DNA of 64,000 bases, taken from an uncultured Flavobacteriaceae bacterium (lineage in GTDB: Bacteria; Bacteroidota; Bacteroidia; Flavobacteriales; Flavobacteriaceae). A program made the translations under genes and the position numbers. Below, in pieces: positions 8,659 to 18,821 of this stretch. The stretch's first letter is position 1. Each line of letters opens with the position of its first letter. The notes below the pieces were generated by a model. That model saw only the letters and a list, made by a program, of their open reading frames with translations. It was not told the DNA's origin and ran no database searches. The stretch is from contig CANMRV010000003.1 in assembly GCA_947500435.1 (NCBI GenBank), positions 1 through 64,000 on the forward strand. Reading direction: 5' to 3'.

Positions 8659-9642
8659 CTAAAACTGTTGCTTTCTACTATCGATAAATTTCAGTAAAGA
8701 AGCCGATGAAACCTTTTTGTTATTAAGAACTATCATTTCTTTTATCGCATCTTTACAAGCAACAGATATATCTGCAAAACTTAATCCAACTGCTTGTTTT
8801 GCAATAGTACTATAGTTTTTACTATTCGTAATTGTATAACCCTTAAGGTGAATTTTCATTAATGTGGCAATTTCTTTTTCCGAAGGCAAGGGATATCGAA
8901 TAACATCATCAAATCTTCGAAATAAAGCTTTATCTAATGATTCTGGTAAATTCGTTGCGGCAATCAAAAGACTATTAGATTCGTCTTTCTCAATATTCAT
9001 TAAAAAACTATTCAATACACGCTTTATCTCGCCAACATCATTGCCAAAACTTCGATTTGAGCCAATTGAATCAAACTCATCAAAAAGATAAACCGCTCTA
9101 TGTTGATACATTGAATCAAAAATAAGTTTAAGCTTTGCAATCGATTCACCCATATATCTTGAGATTAATCCGTCAAGTCGAATTACAAATAGGGGTATTT
9201 CAAGGTCTCCGGCAAGTGCCTTTGCTGTCATGGTCTTTCCGCATCCAGGAGGACCTATGAGCATCAGTTTTCTTCTTGGTTCAAGATTATGTTGTAATAA
9301 CTGGTCAAACTTTTTTTGTTCTGCCAGAATACGGTTTAAAGACTCTGAAACTTCTTTGGAAAGAACCATATTCTTTGTCTTGATATGAGGACGATAGACC
9401 TCCAATAAATCTTTTAGTTCTCTTTGCGCCTCATTTATTGGGAGTTTTCTTGTTTGAGAAACAGATTCTGTACTTCTTTGTGTTTTAATCTTCTCAATTA
9501 AATCCTTAAGCTCATGAGCTAATTTAGTATGTCCTTTTTTTGCTTCAGAAGCCGCGATCTGCATAGCCGTAGAGTAGAATCTATTTTCATCATGATCCCC
9601 ATAACTCTGTAGTAATGCAATTATTTTTTCCGCTGCTGCCAA
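8659..9642 (-). CDS. ietA: AAA+ ATPase, IetA-type
   Basis: A helical N-terminal region (about residues 1-110, including a coiled-coil-like stretch) is followed by one AAA+ module. It shows Walker A GPPGCGKT at 130-137, Walker B VYLFDEFD at 184-191, sensor 1 Asn231 in AATNLP, and a paired arginine finger in FRRFD near 241-245. The pore-loop-like SRYMGES at 161-167 and overall order resemble the FtsH/spastin-like AAA branch. It is the first gene of the pair with the S8 protease, so it probably recruits, unfolds or licenses substrates for it. The start ATG at 9642 fits the family length of about 330 residues. Confidence 0.85.
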   Translation of the reverse strand: MAAAEKIIALLQSYGDHDENRFYSTAMQIAASEAKKGHTKLAHELKDLIEKIKTQRSTESVSQTRKLPINEAQRELKDLLEVYRPHIKTKNMVLSKEVSESLNRILAEQKKFDQLLQHNLEPRRKLMLIGPPGCGKTMTAKALAGDLEIPLFVIRLDGLISRYMGESIAKLKLIFDSMYQHRAVYLFDEFDSIGSNRSFGNDVGEIKRVLNSFLMNIEKDESNSLLIAATNLPESLDKALFRRFDDVIRYPLPSEKEIATLMKIHLKGYTITNSKNYSTIAKQAVGLSFADISVACKDAIKEMIVLNNKKVSSASLLKFIDSRKQQF

Positions 9643-10090
9643 GTTGTAGTTTTATTCAAAAATACCCTTTTTAAATGGTTTTTTTCTTCAATCAAAATTA
9701 CTCCTTTTGAGAAGTCTTATAAAAATGACAAATCAACAAATTAAAAAAGAACCTATCCCACTCCTCTTGGACTTGAAATAAAAAACTGCGATTATATAAA
9801 AATTAGCTATTGAGTGATTTTCCAATAAATTTAAATTAGGAAAAACTCTTTACAAATTGCACCCTTTGTAAAGAGTTTATAATGTTGCGGGGATTTTAAT
9901 ATGTTCCTTGGAACTGCAAATAATTGAAGATGGGTGAAAAATCAGAAATGAAAAGTATTCTAATCCCATGGTTTTTAGTCATTAGCAAATAAACCGTATT
10001 TTAGAATTCTGATATTGCCGCAATTGCCTTATGGCTAGTATCCAATTTTTGAAAAGCTAAAGAACCAACCAATTCACTATTCATTCCTTT
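9643..10090. other. noncoding stretch upstream of the IetA-type gene
   Basis: These 448 AT-rich bases separate two divergent genes and must carry both promoters. No coding sequence or tRNA was seen. The one clear structure is the hairpin at 9843-9878. Confidence 0.5.
9843..9878. repeat. hairpin repeat, copy 2 (ACTCTTTACAAA type)
   Basis: A perfect 14-bp stem (AAACTCTTTACAAA and its complement) encloses the loop TTGCACCC. The stem is nearly the same as that at 5440-5475, while the loop differs. Read on the minus strand it is followed by TTTTTCC. Confidence 0.65.
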
Positions 10091-11077
10091 ATGGAGTCTT
10101 TTATACCCACTATTAAAAAATTCTATACACTACTAAAGGATTGGTTTTGGGCGCTTCCCATGTGGAAAAGGACCATTTTAACCTCAATAATTGGTGCGGC
10201 TGGTGGTTCTTCTGTTATAGGTTTTTTTAATAAGTATGCACTCTACTATCATTCTATTGTTGAAGGTTTTCGAGTGCCTGTGGAAGGTGTTGAATATCTG
10301 AGTTTAGCAGTAACCTTATTTTCATTTGCTATTATACTAACTTCAATAATCGGAACAATTATTATTTATAATATTCTTTCTTTTAATGCGAAAGTTCTAT
10401 TAAAACTATTGGAGACAATCAAACTTCTTTCTTTTTCTAAATTTTCATTCTATTTGGTAATTATTCTTCAGATGTCTTCTTTGCTATTTTTTTCGGTTAG
10501 CCTTGATTTAAGTAATACTATAGACATTAGTATAAGTTGGGATAAACTAAATTTAAAATCGTGGTTATCTACATTTTCAATTTTTACTGCGATTGTTGTA
10601 TTAATGAACTTAGTTTTGAACTTTAGAATACGGAAAATACGGAAAAAAATTAATCAAAAAATCAAAAAATCTTTACATCAAACTTCTGATAAAGAAACAC
10701 CGACTGATACAATTCCAAAACGAGAGGAAGTAACGAAATTATCAAATGATGTTAGGCCATTAAAAAAAAGTGGTTTAAAAAGAGCAACGCTTATTTTAGT
10801 TCTAACATCTATTATTTTGTTAATTTCATTGCTTTTCAATCAAGTCGCATATAAATCATTTTTAAAAACTATTAAATACGGCGGAGGTTTGGATATAAAG
10901 ATTGAATACAGAAAAGCAGATAATACCGAGGCCACGATTGAAGGTCAACTATTAATTCGAACCAACACCAGTCTTACATTAAAAACTATTGAAAACACAA
11001 TTGAAGAAATACCGAATGAGAGAATCTCTAAAATTATTTGGTCAAGTGATTCTCCGATAGTTCTTAATGAGAACTAG
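10091..11077 (+). CDS. hypothetical membrane protein, 328 aa
   Basis: About five hydrophobic segments are seen (near residues 28-48, 72-98, 118-142, 155-178 and 235-255). They are interrupted by a long, highly basic cytosolic loop (RIRKIRKKINQKIKKS, about 179-232). The C-terminal 70 residues form a soluble beta-rich domain with GGGLDIKIEYRKADNTEATI. No known family was recognised. It is divergent from the IetA-type gene and convergent with the integrase gene, 22 bases away, and has the low GC of the rest of the element. A role in defence or element biology is possible but unproven. Confidence 0.65.
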   Translation: MESFIPTIKKFYTLLKDWFWALPMWKRTILTSIIGAAGGSSVIGFFNKYALYYHSIVEGFRVPVEGVEYLSLAVTLFSFAIILTSIIGTIIIYNILSFNAKVLLKLLETIKLLSFSKFSFYLVIILQMSSLLFFSVSLDLSNTIDISISWDKLNLKSWLSTFSIFTAIVVLMNLVLNFRIRKIRKKINQKIKKSLHQTSDKETPTDTIPKREEVTKLSNDVRPLKKSGLKRATLILVLTSIILLISLLFNQVAYKSFLKTIKYGGGLDIKIEYRKADNTEATIEGQLLIRTNTSLTLKTIENTIEEIPNERISKIIWSSDSPIVLNEN

Positions 11078-11099
11078 TCTATTAAAGAATAAAAAAATC

Positions 11100-12308
11100 T
11101 TATTCTAATAGTACTTCACAAGCATTATCAAGAATAGTATTGCCTAAAGTTTTCAAATAGGCCTGAGTTACGCCCAAGTTTTGATGCCCCATAGATTCAC
11201 TTATAATATCAGTTGAAACCCCTTTTTGTTTTAGACAGTTGGCAAAACTGTGACGAGCAGCATAACTGGTAAATGATTTATCCAAACCACAAAGTCTAGC
11301 AATGTGCCTAAGGTCCTGGTTGTATTCTGATAACATTTTTTTCTTTCTATTCTGAAGTTGATTCGGAGTATAATCTTCTCTAAAGAGTATTGGAAATATA
11401 TAATTTGTTTGATTTCCGTAAAGCTTATAATATTCTAATATATCCCGAATAGGAGGTAATATTTTAATGACAAAGCTAACTTTCGTTTTGGCTCTCGTAT
11501 AGTAGATGTTATTTTCGGAAACATTCGTCCATTTTAAGGACATCATATCAGCGAAATTCATCCCACGAGTGTAGAAGCTGAATAAAAAGTAGTTCTTAGC
11601 GTTATTAAGTCTATTTGACCCCATATCTTCAAGCCTCTCAATTTTCTTGATAGCGTCCATGGATAACGCCCTCTTAAACGGATTGCTTTTTAGTTTTGAG
11701 ATCTTATAATCTATGAAGGGATATTTACTTTTCTTAATTAAGCCTCTTCTAATAGCAATATTATATAGCGCTCTTAATGCTCTCATTTTTACGCCTATCC
11801 CCCCATTTGAACCGCCGTTTTTCCTTAGAAAAACTTCATATTTTTCAAGGAAATAAACGTTGACCTGTCCAAAAGTCAATTCGTCGCTCCCATAAAACTT
11901 TTTAATGGACTTAGAAGTTTCTTTATTTACTCTAGCATTTCCCATTCTTTTTGAATTTTCCATTTCGGTGATGATTTCATCCCAAAATTCAAAAACAGAA
12001 ATACTTTCATTTGAGGTCGTTCTAAATTTATCCTCAAACTCCTTTAATGTAAAGTTGACACCCTCTTCTTCAAATTCGAGTAAGATTAAATGGGCTCGAA
12101 GCTTAATTTTTTCTAATGCTGCATTTAATACCACAGCGTTAGAGCGATTTGATTTAAATGACCCACCTTTAGAATCCCAATTTTTTGGTTGGGCAAAGAA
12201 GCCAAGACTTATGATTTTGGTCTTTCTATTTTTAATAATTTGGAGAACAATTGGATACTCTCCATTTGCATATTCTTTGTTTTTCAGTTTGAACTTTATA
12301 CTAGCCAT
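11100..12308 (-). CDS. tyrosine recombinase / integrase of the element
   Basis: The 402-residue protein has the layout of Bacteroidota phage-type integrases. An arm-binding N-terminal domain (about 1-90) is followed by a SAM-like core-binding domain (about 100-205) and the catalytic domain (about 215-402). Visible catalytic residues are Arg248 in TRGMNFADM, Arg352 in ARHSFAN, His375 in MGHQ and the nucleophile Tyr384 in TQAYLKT. The histidine of the usual H-x-x-R motif is a Tyr (SYAAR), a variant seen in this group. The gene begins about 140 bases from a tRNA-Met 3' fragment, which marks the attachment site, so it most likely drove integration of the element to its left. Confidence 0.93.
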   Translation of the reverse strand: MASIKFKLKNKEYANGEYPIVLQIIKNRKTKIISLGFFAQPKNWDSKGGSFKSNRSNAVVLNAALEKIKLRAHLILLEFEEEGVNFTLKEFEDKFRTTSNESISVFEFWDEIITEMENSKRMGNARVNKETSKSIKKFYGSDELTFGQVNVYFLEKYEVFLRKNGGSNGGIGVKMRALRALYNIAIRRGLIKKSKYPFIDYKISKLKSNPFKRALSMDAIKKIERLEDMGSNRLNNAKNYFLFSFYTRGMNFADMMSLKWTNVSENNIYYTRAKTKVSFVIKILPPIRDILEYYKLYGNQTNYIFPILFREDYTPNQLQNRKKKMLSEYNQDLRHIARLCGLDKSFTSYAARHSFANCLKQKGVSTDIISESMGHQNLGVTQAYLKTLGNTILDNACEVLLE

Positions 12309-12450
12309 AATTTAGTGTTAGGTCGAACATGGGTCGAACATTTATAGAATTTTTAGAAACTCTATAGAACTAAATAAAAGCTTAATTAACTGTAAATCAA
12401 TCAGTATGGAGAGAATAGAAAAGAATAGAAAGTATTGAAAACAATTACTT

Positions 12451-12497
12451 TCTGACTCATAATCAGGGGGTCCATGGTTCGAGCCCATGTGGGACCA
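12451..12497 (+). other. tRNA-Met (CAT) 3' half, element attachment site
   Basis: The stretch reads as the last part of a tRNA: anticodon stem and loop (TCTGA-CTCATAA-TCAGG), a short variable region, a T arm (CATGG-TTCGAGC-CCATG) and the 3' acceptor strand TGGGACC-A. There is no matching D arm or 5' acceptor strand upstream, where the sequence is plain AT-rich DNA. This is the expected scar of integration into a tRNA gene. The intact tRNA should lie at the other end of the element, left of the window. Confidence 0.85.
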
Positions 12498-12500
12498 CAA

Positions 12501-12527
12501 AGAGAAGCTTTTCAGCTTCTCTTTTTT
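12501..12527 (+). terminator. terminator of the original tRNA
   Basis: AGAAGC-type arms (AGAGAAGC and GCTTCTCT) pair perfectly over 8 bp around TTTTCA and are followed by a T run. It starts 3 bases after the tRNA fragment and is best read as the tRNA's own terminator on the host side of the junction. Confidence 0.8.
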
Positions 12528-12531
12528 GTTT

Positions 12532-13148
12532 TCAGACGGGAGATATAATTTTACCTATGCCATTTTCTATCAAGAAATTCAATCTTAGCTGTAAATTAAT
12601 CGGCTTTTCATCCAATTGTTCAGAATAGAAAAGGCAACCTTGAGTTCTCATAAACAACTCATCTATTGCGGTTTTTCTTTCACATTTTTCTGATAATCGC
12701 AGCTTTTGATTGTACTCCCTTAATTTGGCTGATGTCAAACCTATTCCATCTAGGAAAAGGAGAAGTTTGATTCTATCCACACTGATGATTTTGGCCTTTG
12801 TAAAACCCTTTTCTAAATCAATTGCATCAAATGCGTAAAGGCCAACAATAAGAAATAATGAGTTGTGATTTTGTCTTTGTCGAGTAGCCACCCCATTTTT
12901 TCAACTCCATTTTTAAGATAAGACAATTCAAAGATAAAGGTGGGAAGACTTTTGTTGATATAGTCCAATTGGGCCTTCTCGTCAATGAAGAATAGCTTCC
13001 CATTATGATTGTATATGAGGTCAACTCCTTTTTTTTGGAGCTTAAGATTATCTACTCTTTCAAAACTAAGATTCAATTCGGCATACTTCGCATCGAGGTA
13101 TGGTGCAAGCAGTTTTTCTTTTGTAAGATCTCTTTGGAAAAATGACAT
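12532..13148 (-). pseudogene. hypothetical gene broken by one frameshift
   Basis: Two overlapping frames read as one protein. The first part runs from ATG 13148 (MSFFQRDLTKEKLLAPYLDA) to about 12855 and ends in KITTHYFLL. The second continues in another frame as LIVGLYAFDAIDLEKGFTKA to the stop at 12532. Joining them around 12848-12858 would give a continuous protein of about 205 residues in which THYFL runs straight into IVGLYAF. A single lost base near the TTATTGTTGG segment (minus strand) explains it. The protein has a nuclease-like look (GVDLIYNHNGKLFFIDEKAQ, i.e. D...D-E-K spacing), but this is not firm. It may be a real mutation or a sequencing error. Confidence 0.7.
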
Positions 13149-13228
13149 TAAAATAAAATGTAAGTGTAAACTTATAAAAATCATCTTTTTGTTTTAAGAT
13201 GTTAGATATGCGTATATTTCATTTATGA

Positions 13229-16384
<3,156 letters not shown>

Positions 16385-16404
16385 GTAGGAGAAAAGTTTT
16401 GGGA

Positions 16405-17079
16405 CTATTTCAACATTTTGATAAACGCATCTTTATAGGTCTTTCCAATTGGGATTGATAGGGACCCGATGAAAATTTGATTTCCATAGACCTTGGTGAT
16501 TTTTTCGATATTTATGATATAAGAACGATGAACCTGAATAAATGGAAGCTCTTCTAGTTTCTCTTTCCAATTGCGTAGGCTATCCAAAATTAAAACTTCC
16601 TGCTTCTGTGTGACGACATTTACATAATCTACTTCGGCCTTTATGAAAAGGATATCTTCTGCGGCAACAGCGTATATTGTTTTGTCAGCATAAAGAAACA
16701 ACTGCTCGTTCTTTTCTTTTTTTCCATAAGATAGTTGTTCCCTAACCCGTGTCACGGCTTTAAAAAAACGCTCATACGAAAAAGGTTTTAATAGATAGTC
16801 TGTAACTGCTGCGTCAAAGGCATCCACAGCATAGTTGGAATAGGCAGTTGTGCAAATTACCTTCGGGGGATTTTGGAGCGTTTTTAAGAAACTCAAACCG
16901 TTGATTTCTGGAAGTTGAATATCCAAAAATAATATGTCGGTTTCTTTTATGGCCTCAGGCGATATGTCCAGACCACTTTCATAACTGCCCAGGAGTTGAA
17001 GAAATGGTGTTTTTTGAATGTAAGTTTGAAGTACATTCCTGGCGGCTTTTTCATCCTCTAAAATGATACATCGAATCAT
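16405..17079 (-). CDS. LytTR-type response regulator
   Basis: A receiver domain (about residues 1-118) shows the acidic pair in ILEDEKAA, the phosphoacceptor Asp53 in LFLDIQLPEING, a Thr in CTTAYSNYAVDAF and Lys in YLLKPFSYERF. It is followed by a LytTR DNA-binding domain (about 135-224) with FIKAEVDYVNV and FIQVHRSYIINI. The start at 17079 (MIRCIILED) overlaps the stop of the histidine kinase gene by ATGA and removes eight residues that do not belong to the receiver fold. It forms a two-component pair with the upstream kinase, and both sit at the end of a receptor operon, which suggests that they control it or related outer-membrane functions. Confidence 0.92.
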   Translation of the reverse strand: MIRCIILEDEKAARNVLQTYIQKTPFLQLLGSYESGLDISPEAIKETDILFLDIQLPEINGLSFLKTLQNPPKVICTTAYSNYAVDAFDAAVTDYLLKPFSYERFFKAVTRVREQLSYGKKEKNEQLFLYADKTIYAVAAEDILFIKAEVDYVNVVTQKQEVLILDSLRNWKEKLEELPFIQVHRSYIINIEKITKVYGNQIFIGSLSIPIGKTYKDAFIKMLK

Positions 17080-18119
17080 AGGTGTAGAGATAGATTTACA
17101 CAATAAAGATGATCTTTTTTTTGTATCGCCAAGGTATGCCTTTCAGGATATACTAATGCTAATCGTCTTTTGACGTTGTTGATGCCTATGCCACTGGCAG
17201 CCCAACCGGCATCAACTTCCTCTTGAGCGAAAACGTGAAACGGATTGACGCACTGAAAAGAAAAATTGGCATCACTCACCTTGATTGAAATTTGTATGGA
17301 ATGACCTTCTCCTTTTAATAAACTTGTATATTTAAAGGCGTTCTCAACAAAGGGAATCAACAATAAAGGTGCTATTTGTTGTTTGGAATCATTGAGTTCT
17401 ACTGAAAAATTGACCTTGACCTTTTTGGCCAAACGCTCTTCTTGCAAGCTAATGTAATCTTGTAGATGCTGTACTTCCCTTTTAAGACTGACATATTCTT
17501 CTTGCCCCTCATGAAATAAGTAGCGAAAACCATTGGATAGTTTTAGTATCAATTCAGGTGTGCCCTCATCTTTTTTAAGGGCATTGGCGTAAATGGTATT
17601 GAGTGTGTTGAATAAGAAATGGGGATTTATTTGGGCCTTAAGGGCATTCATTTCAGCCTGCCTTTTATCTTTCAATAGAATATCGAGCTGTAGCTGTTGT
17701 CGATAGCTCTTCTTGATGGCGAACAGTGTAAAAAAAACGACGGCAAAACTTAAAAAGGTTAGTAAATTGGTAAAAAAGTGCTGCCAAAAATGGGTGTCGC
17801 CAGGGTGAAAAAAACGATCCGCGAATTCATAAAAAATGGTATTGAGCACGATGGCTAAGGTGGCTAAGAACACATACTTCTTTTCGTTGACCTTGGGGAA
17901 GACCCAAAAAAAGAGAACGTATGAAATAATCATTTTAAACACCAAGGAGTTTAGCTCATGTGCAAAAGACATCATGTATCCACCTTCTCTCTCAGAGTAT
18001 TTTAGGTAGGGGTACAAAAACACCATAGCCCATAGGAAGATGTGTAGCCAAGGCTCTATCCGCACAAACTTTTGATATGTATTTTGACTTTCCAAGATAG
18101 CAAGGTAAGAGCTATTCAT
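17076..18119 (-). CDS. LytS/YehU-type sensor histidine kinase
   Basis: Four hydrophobic segments fill the first half (about residues 25-40, 60-75, 82-98 and 112-136), followed by a short coiled coil. The His_kinase domain has the family hallmark AQINPHFLFNTLN with His167 as phosphorylation site, and the ATPase part holds LIPFVENAFKY (N box) and the glycine-rich GIGINNVKRRL. There is no periplasmic sensor domain, so the signal is probably sensed in the membrane. The gene overlaps the preceding lipoprotein gene by 8 bases and the following response regulator by 4, so the three are translated as one unit. Confidence 0.92.
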   Translation of the reverse strand: MNSSYLAILESQNTYQKFVRIEPWLHIFLWAMVFLYPYLKYSEREGGYMMSFAHELNSLVFKMIISYVLFFWVFPKVNEKKYVFLATLAIVLNTIFYEFADRFFHPGDTHFWQHFFTNLLTFLSFAVVFFTLFAIKKSYRQQLQLDILLKDKRQAEMNALKAQINPHFLFNTLNTIYANALKKDEGTPELILKLSNGFRYLFHEGQEEYVSLKREVQHLQDYISLQEERLAKKVKVNFSVELNDSKQQIAPLLLIPFVENAFKYTSLLKGEGHSIQISIKVSDANFSFQCVNPFHVFAQEEVDAGWAASGIGINNVKRRLALVYPERHTLAIQKKDHLYCVNLSLHL

Positions 18120-18804
18120 ATAAAATCACAATATCTTTGTAGGCGGCCTTGGCGAAGATTGTATTTTCACCCGTAGTGCCGCTTATCCTAAAAATAAGTC
18201 GCCTTCCTTCTAAGGGGTTACAATCTTCAACATCAAAATAGACTTTGTCGTTTAACGTAAACCAAAGCCTGTTTTCTTTTTTCCCTATTTCGACAGCATT
18301 CCATTCACCTACTTCCATGATATTTTCAGGAAGGCTTTGATAAAAGCCTCTGGAGTATGGTGAATTGTTTTTATAAAAGAAGGGCATGTTACCATGCGAT
18401 TGATTGTTAAAAGTGAGATTGTAATGTTTCATTTCCGTGCGCCAATTCCAAACTTCCCGCGGTGAGGATGTATCAGGTGGAAGTGTAAAGGTTTCGTTGT
18501 CCTCATTTTGCGTAACCGAAAACAAGTTGATCAAAACCGTTGATTCCGATAGCGCTTTCACTTTATACCTGAGGATAAAATCTTTATCAAATAATTGGGG
18601 ACTAATCATAAAATAGCCGTCAGAACCCTCGGTTTCTTCCACAATTAATTCATCATCCTGGATGGTACTTTTGCCCTTATCGAAGGTCTGCCAAGTAGCT
18701 AGTTCTTCAGGAGATATTTGCCCCTGTTTTGAGTTGCTTTGTGCGCAACTGGATAGCATCATACTACAAAGAGCAAAGAGTGTAACTTTAGTGTTGTTTT
18801 TCAT
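18112..18804 (-). CDS. lipoprotein with concanavalin-like fold, unknown function
   Basis: A lipoprotein signal ends MMLSSC (Cys20). The mature part resembles the beta-sandwich domains of the DUF1080/DUF1961 kind (WQTFDKGKSTIQDDELIVEE, later MEVGEWNAVEIGKKENRLWF and the ending AAYKDIVILYE), which often bind or hydrolyse sugars. Exact assignment is uncertain and catalytic residues cannot be named. It lies between the TonB-dependent receptor gene (17 bases upstream) and the kinase gene (8-base overlap). A surface sugar-binding or signalling accessory role for the receptor fits this position. Confidence 0.7.
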   Translation of the reverse strand: MKNNTKVTLFALCSMMLSSCAQSNSKQGQISPEELATWQTFDKGKSTIQDDELIVEETEGSDGYFMISPQLFDKDFILRYKVKALSESTVLINLFSVTQNEDNETFTLPPDTSSPREVWNWRTEMKHYNLTFNNQSHGNMPFFYKNNSPYSRGFYQSLPENIMEVGEWNAVEIGKKENRLWFTLNDKVYFDVEDCNPLEGRRLIFRISGTTGENTIFAKAAYKDIVILYE

Positions 18805-18821
18805 GGATAATCATTTTTGAA

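Larger units (their letters stand above)
1..12497. mobile_element. integrative element, right-hand part (tRNA-Met integrated)
   Basis: The right border is the tRNA 3' fragment ending at 12497. The integrase gene is next to it and points inward. The content is typical of such elements: a serine recombinase, a predicted defence pair, orphan small genes and AT-rich spacers. The left border is not in the window, so the total size is unknown, and whether everything from 1 to 12497 entered in one event cannot be decided here. No conjugation or phage structural genes are visible in this part. Confidence 0.7.

Noticed and set aside
5440..9878. Hairpins at 5440 and 9843 as terminal inverted repeats of a transposon
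   Set aside because: Each is a complete hairpin by itself, flanks differ, no target duplication was seen and no transposase is enclosed.
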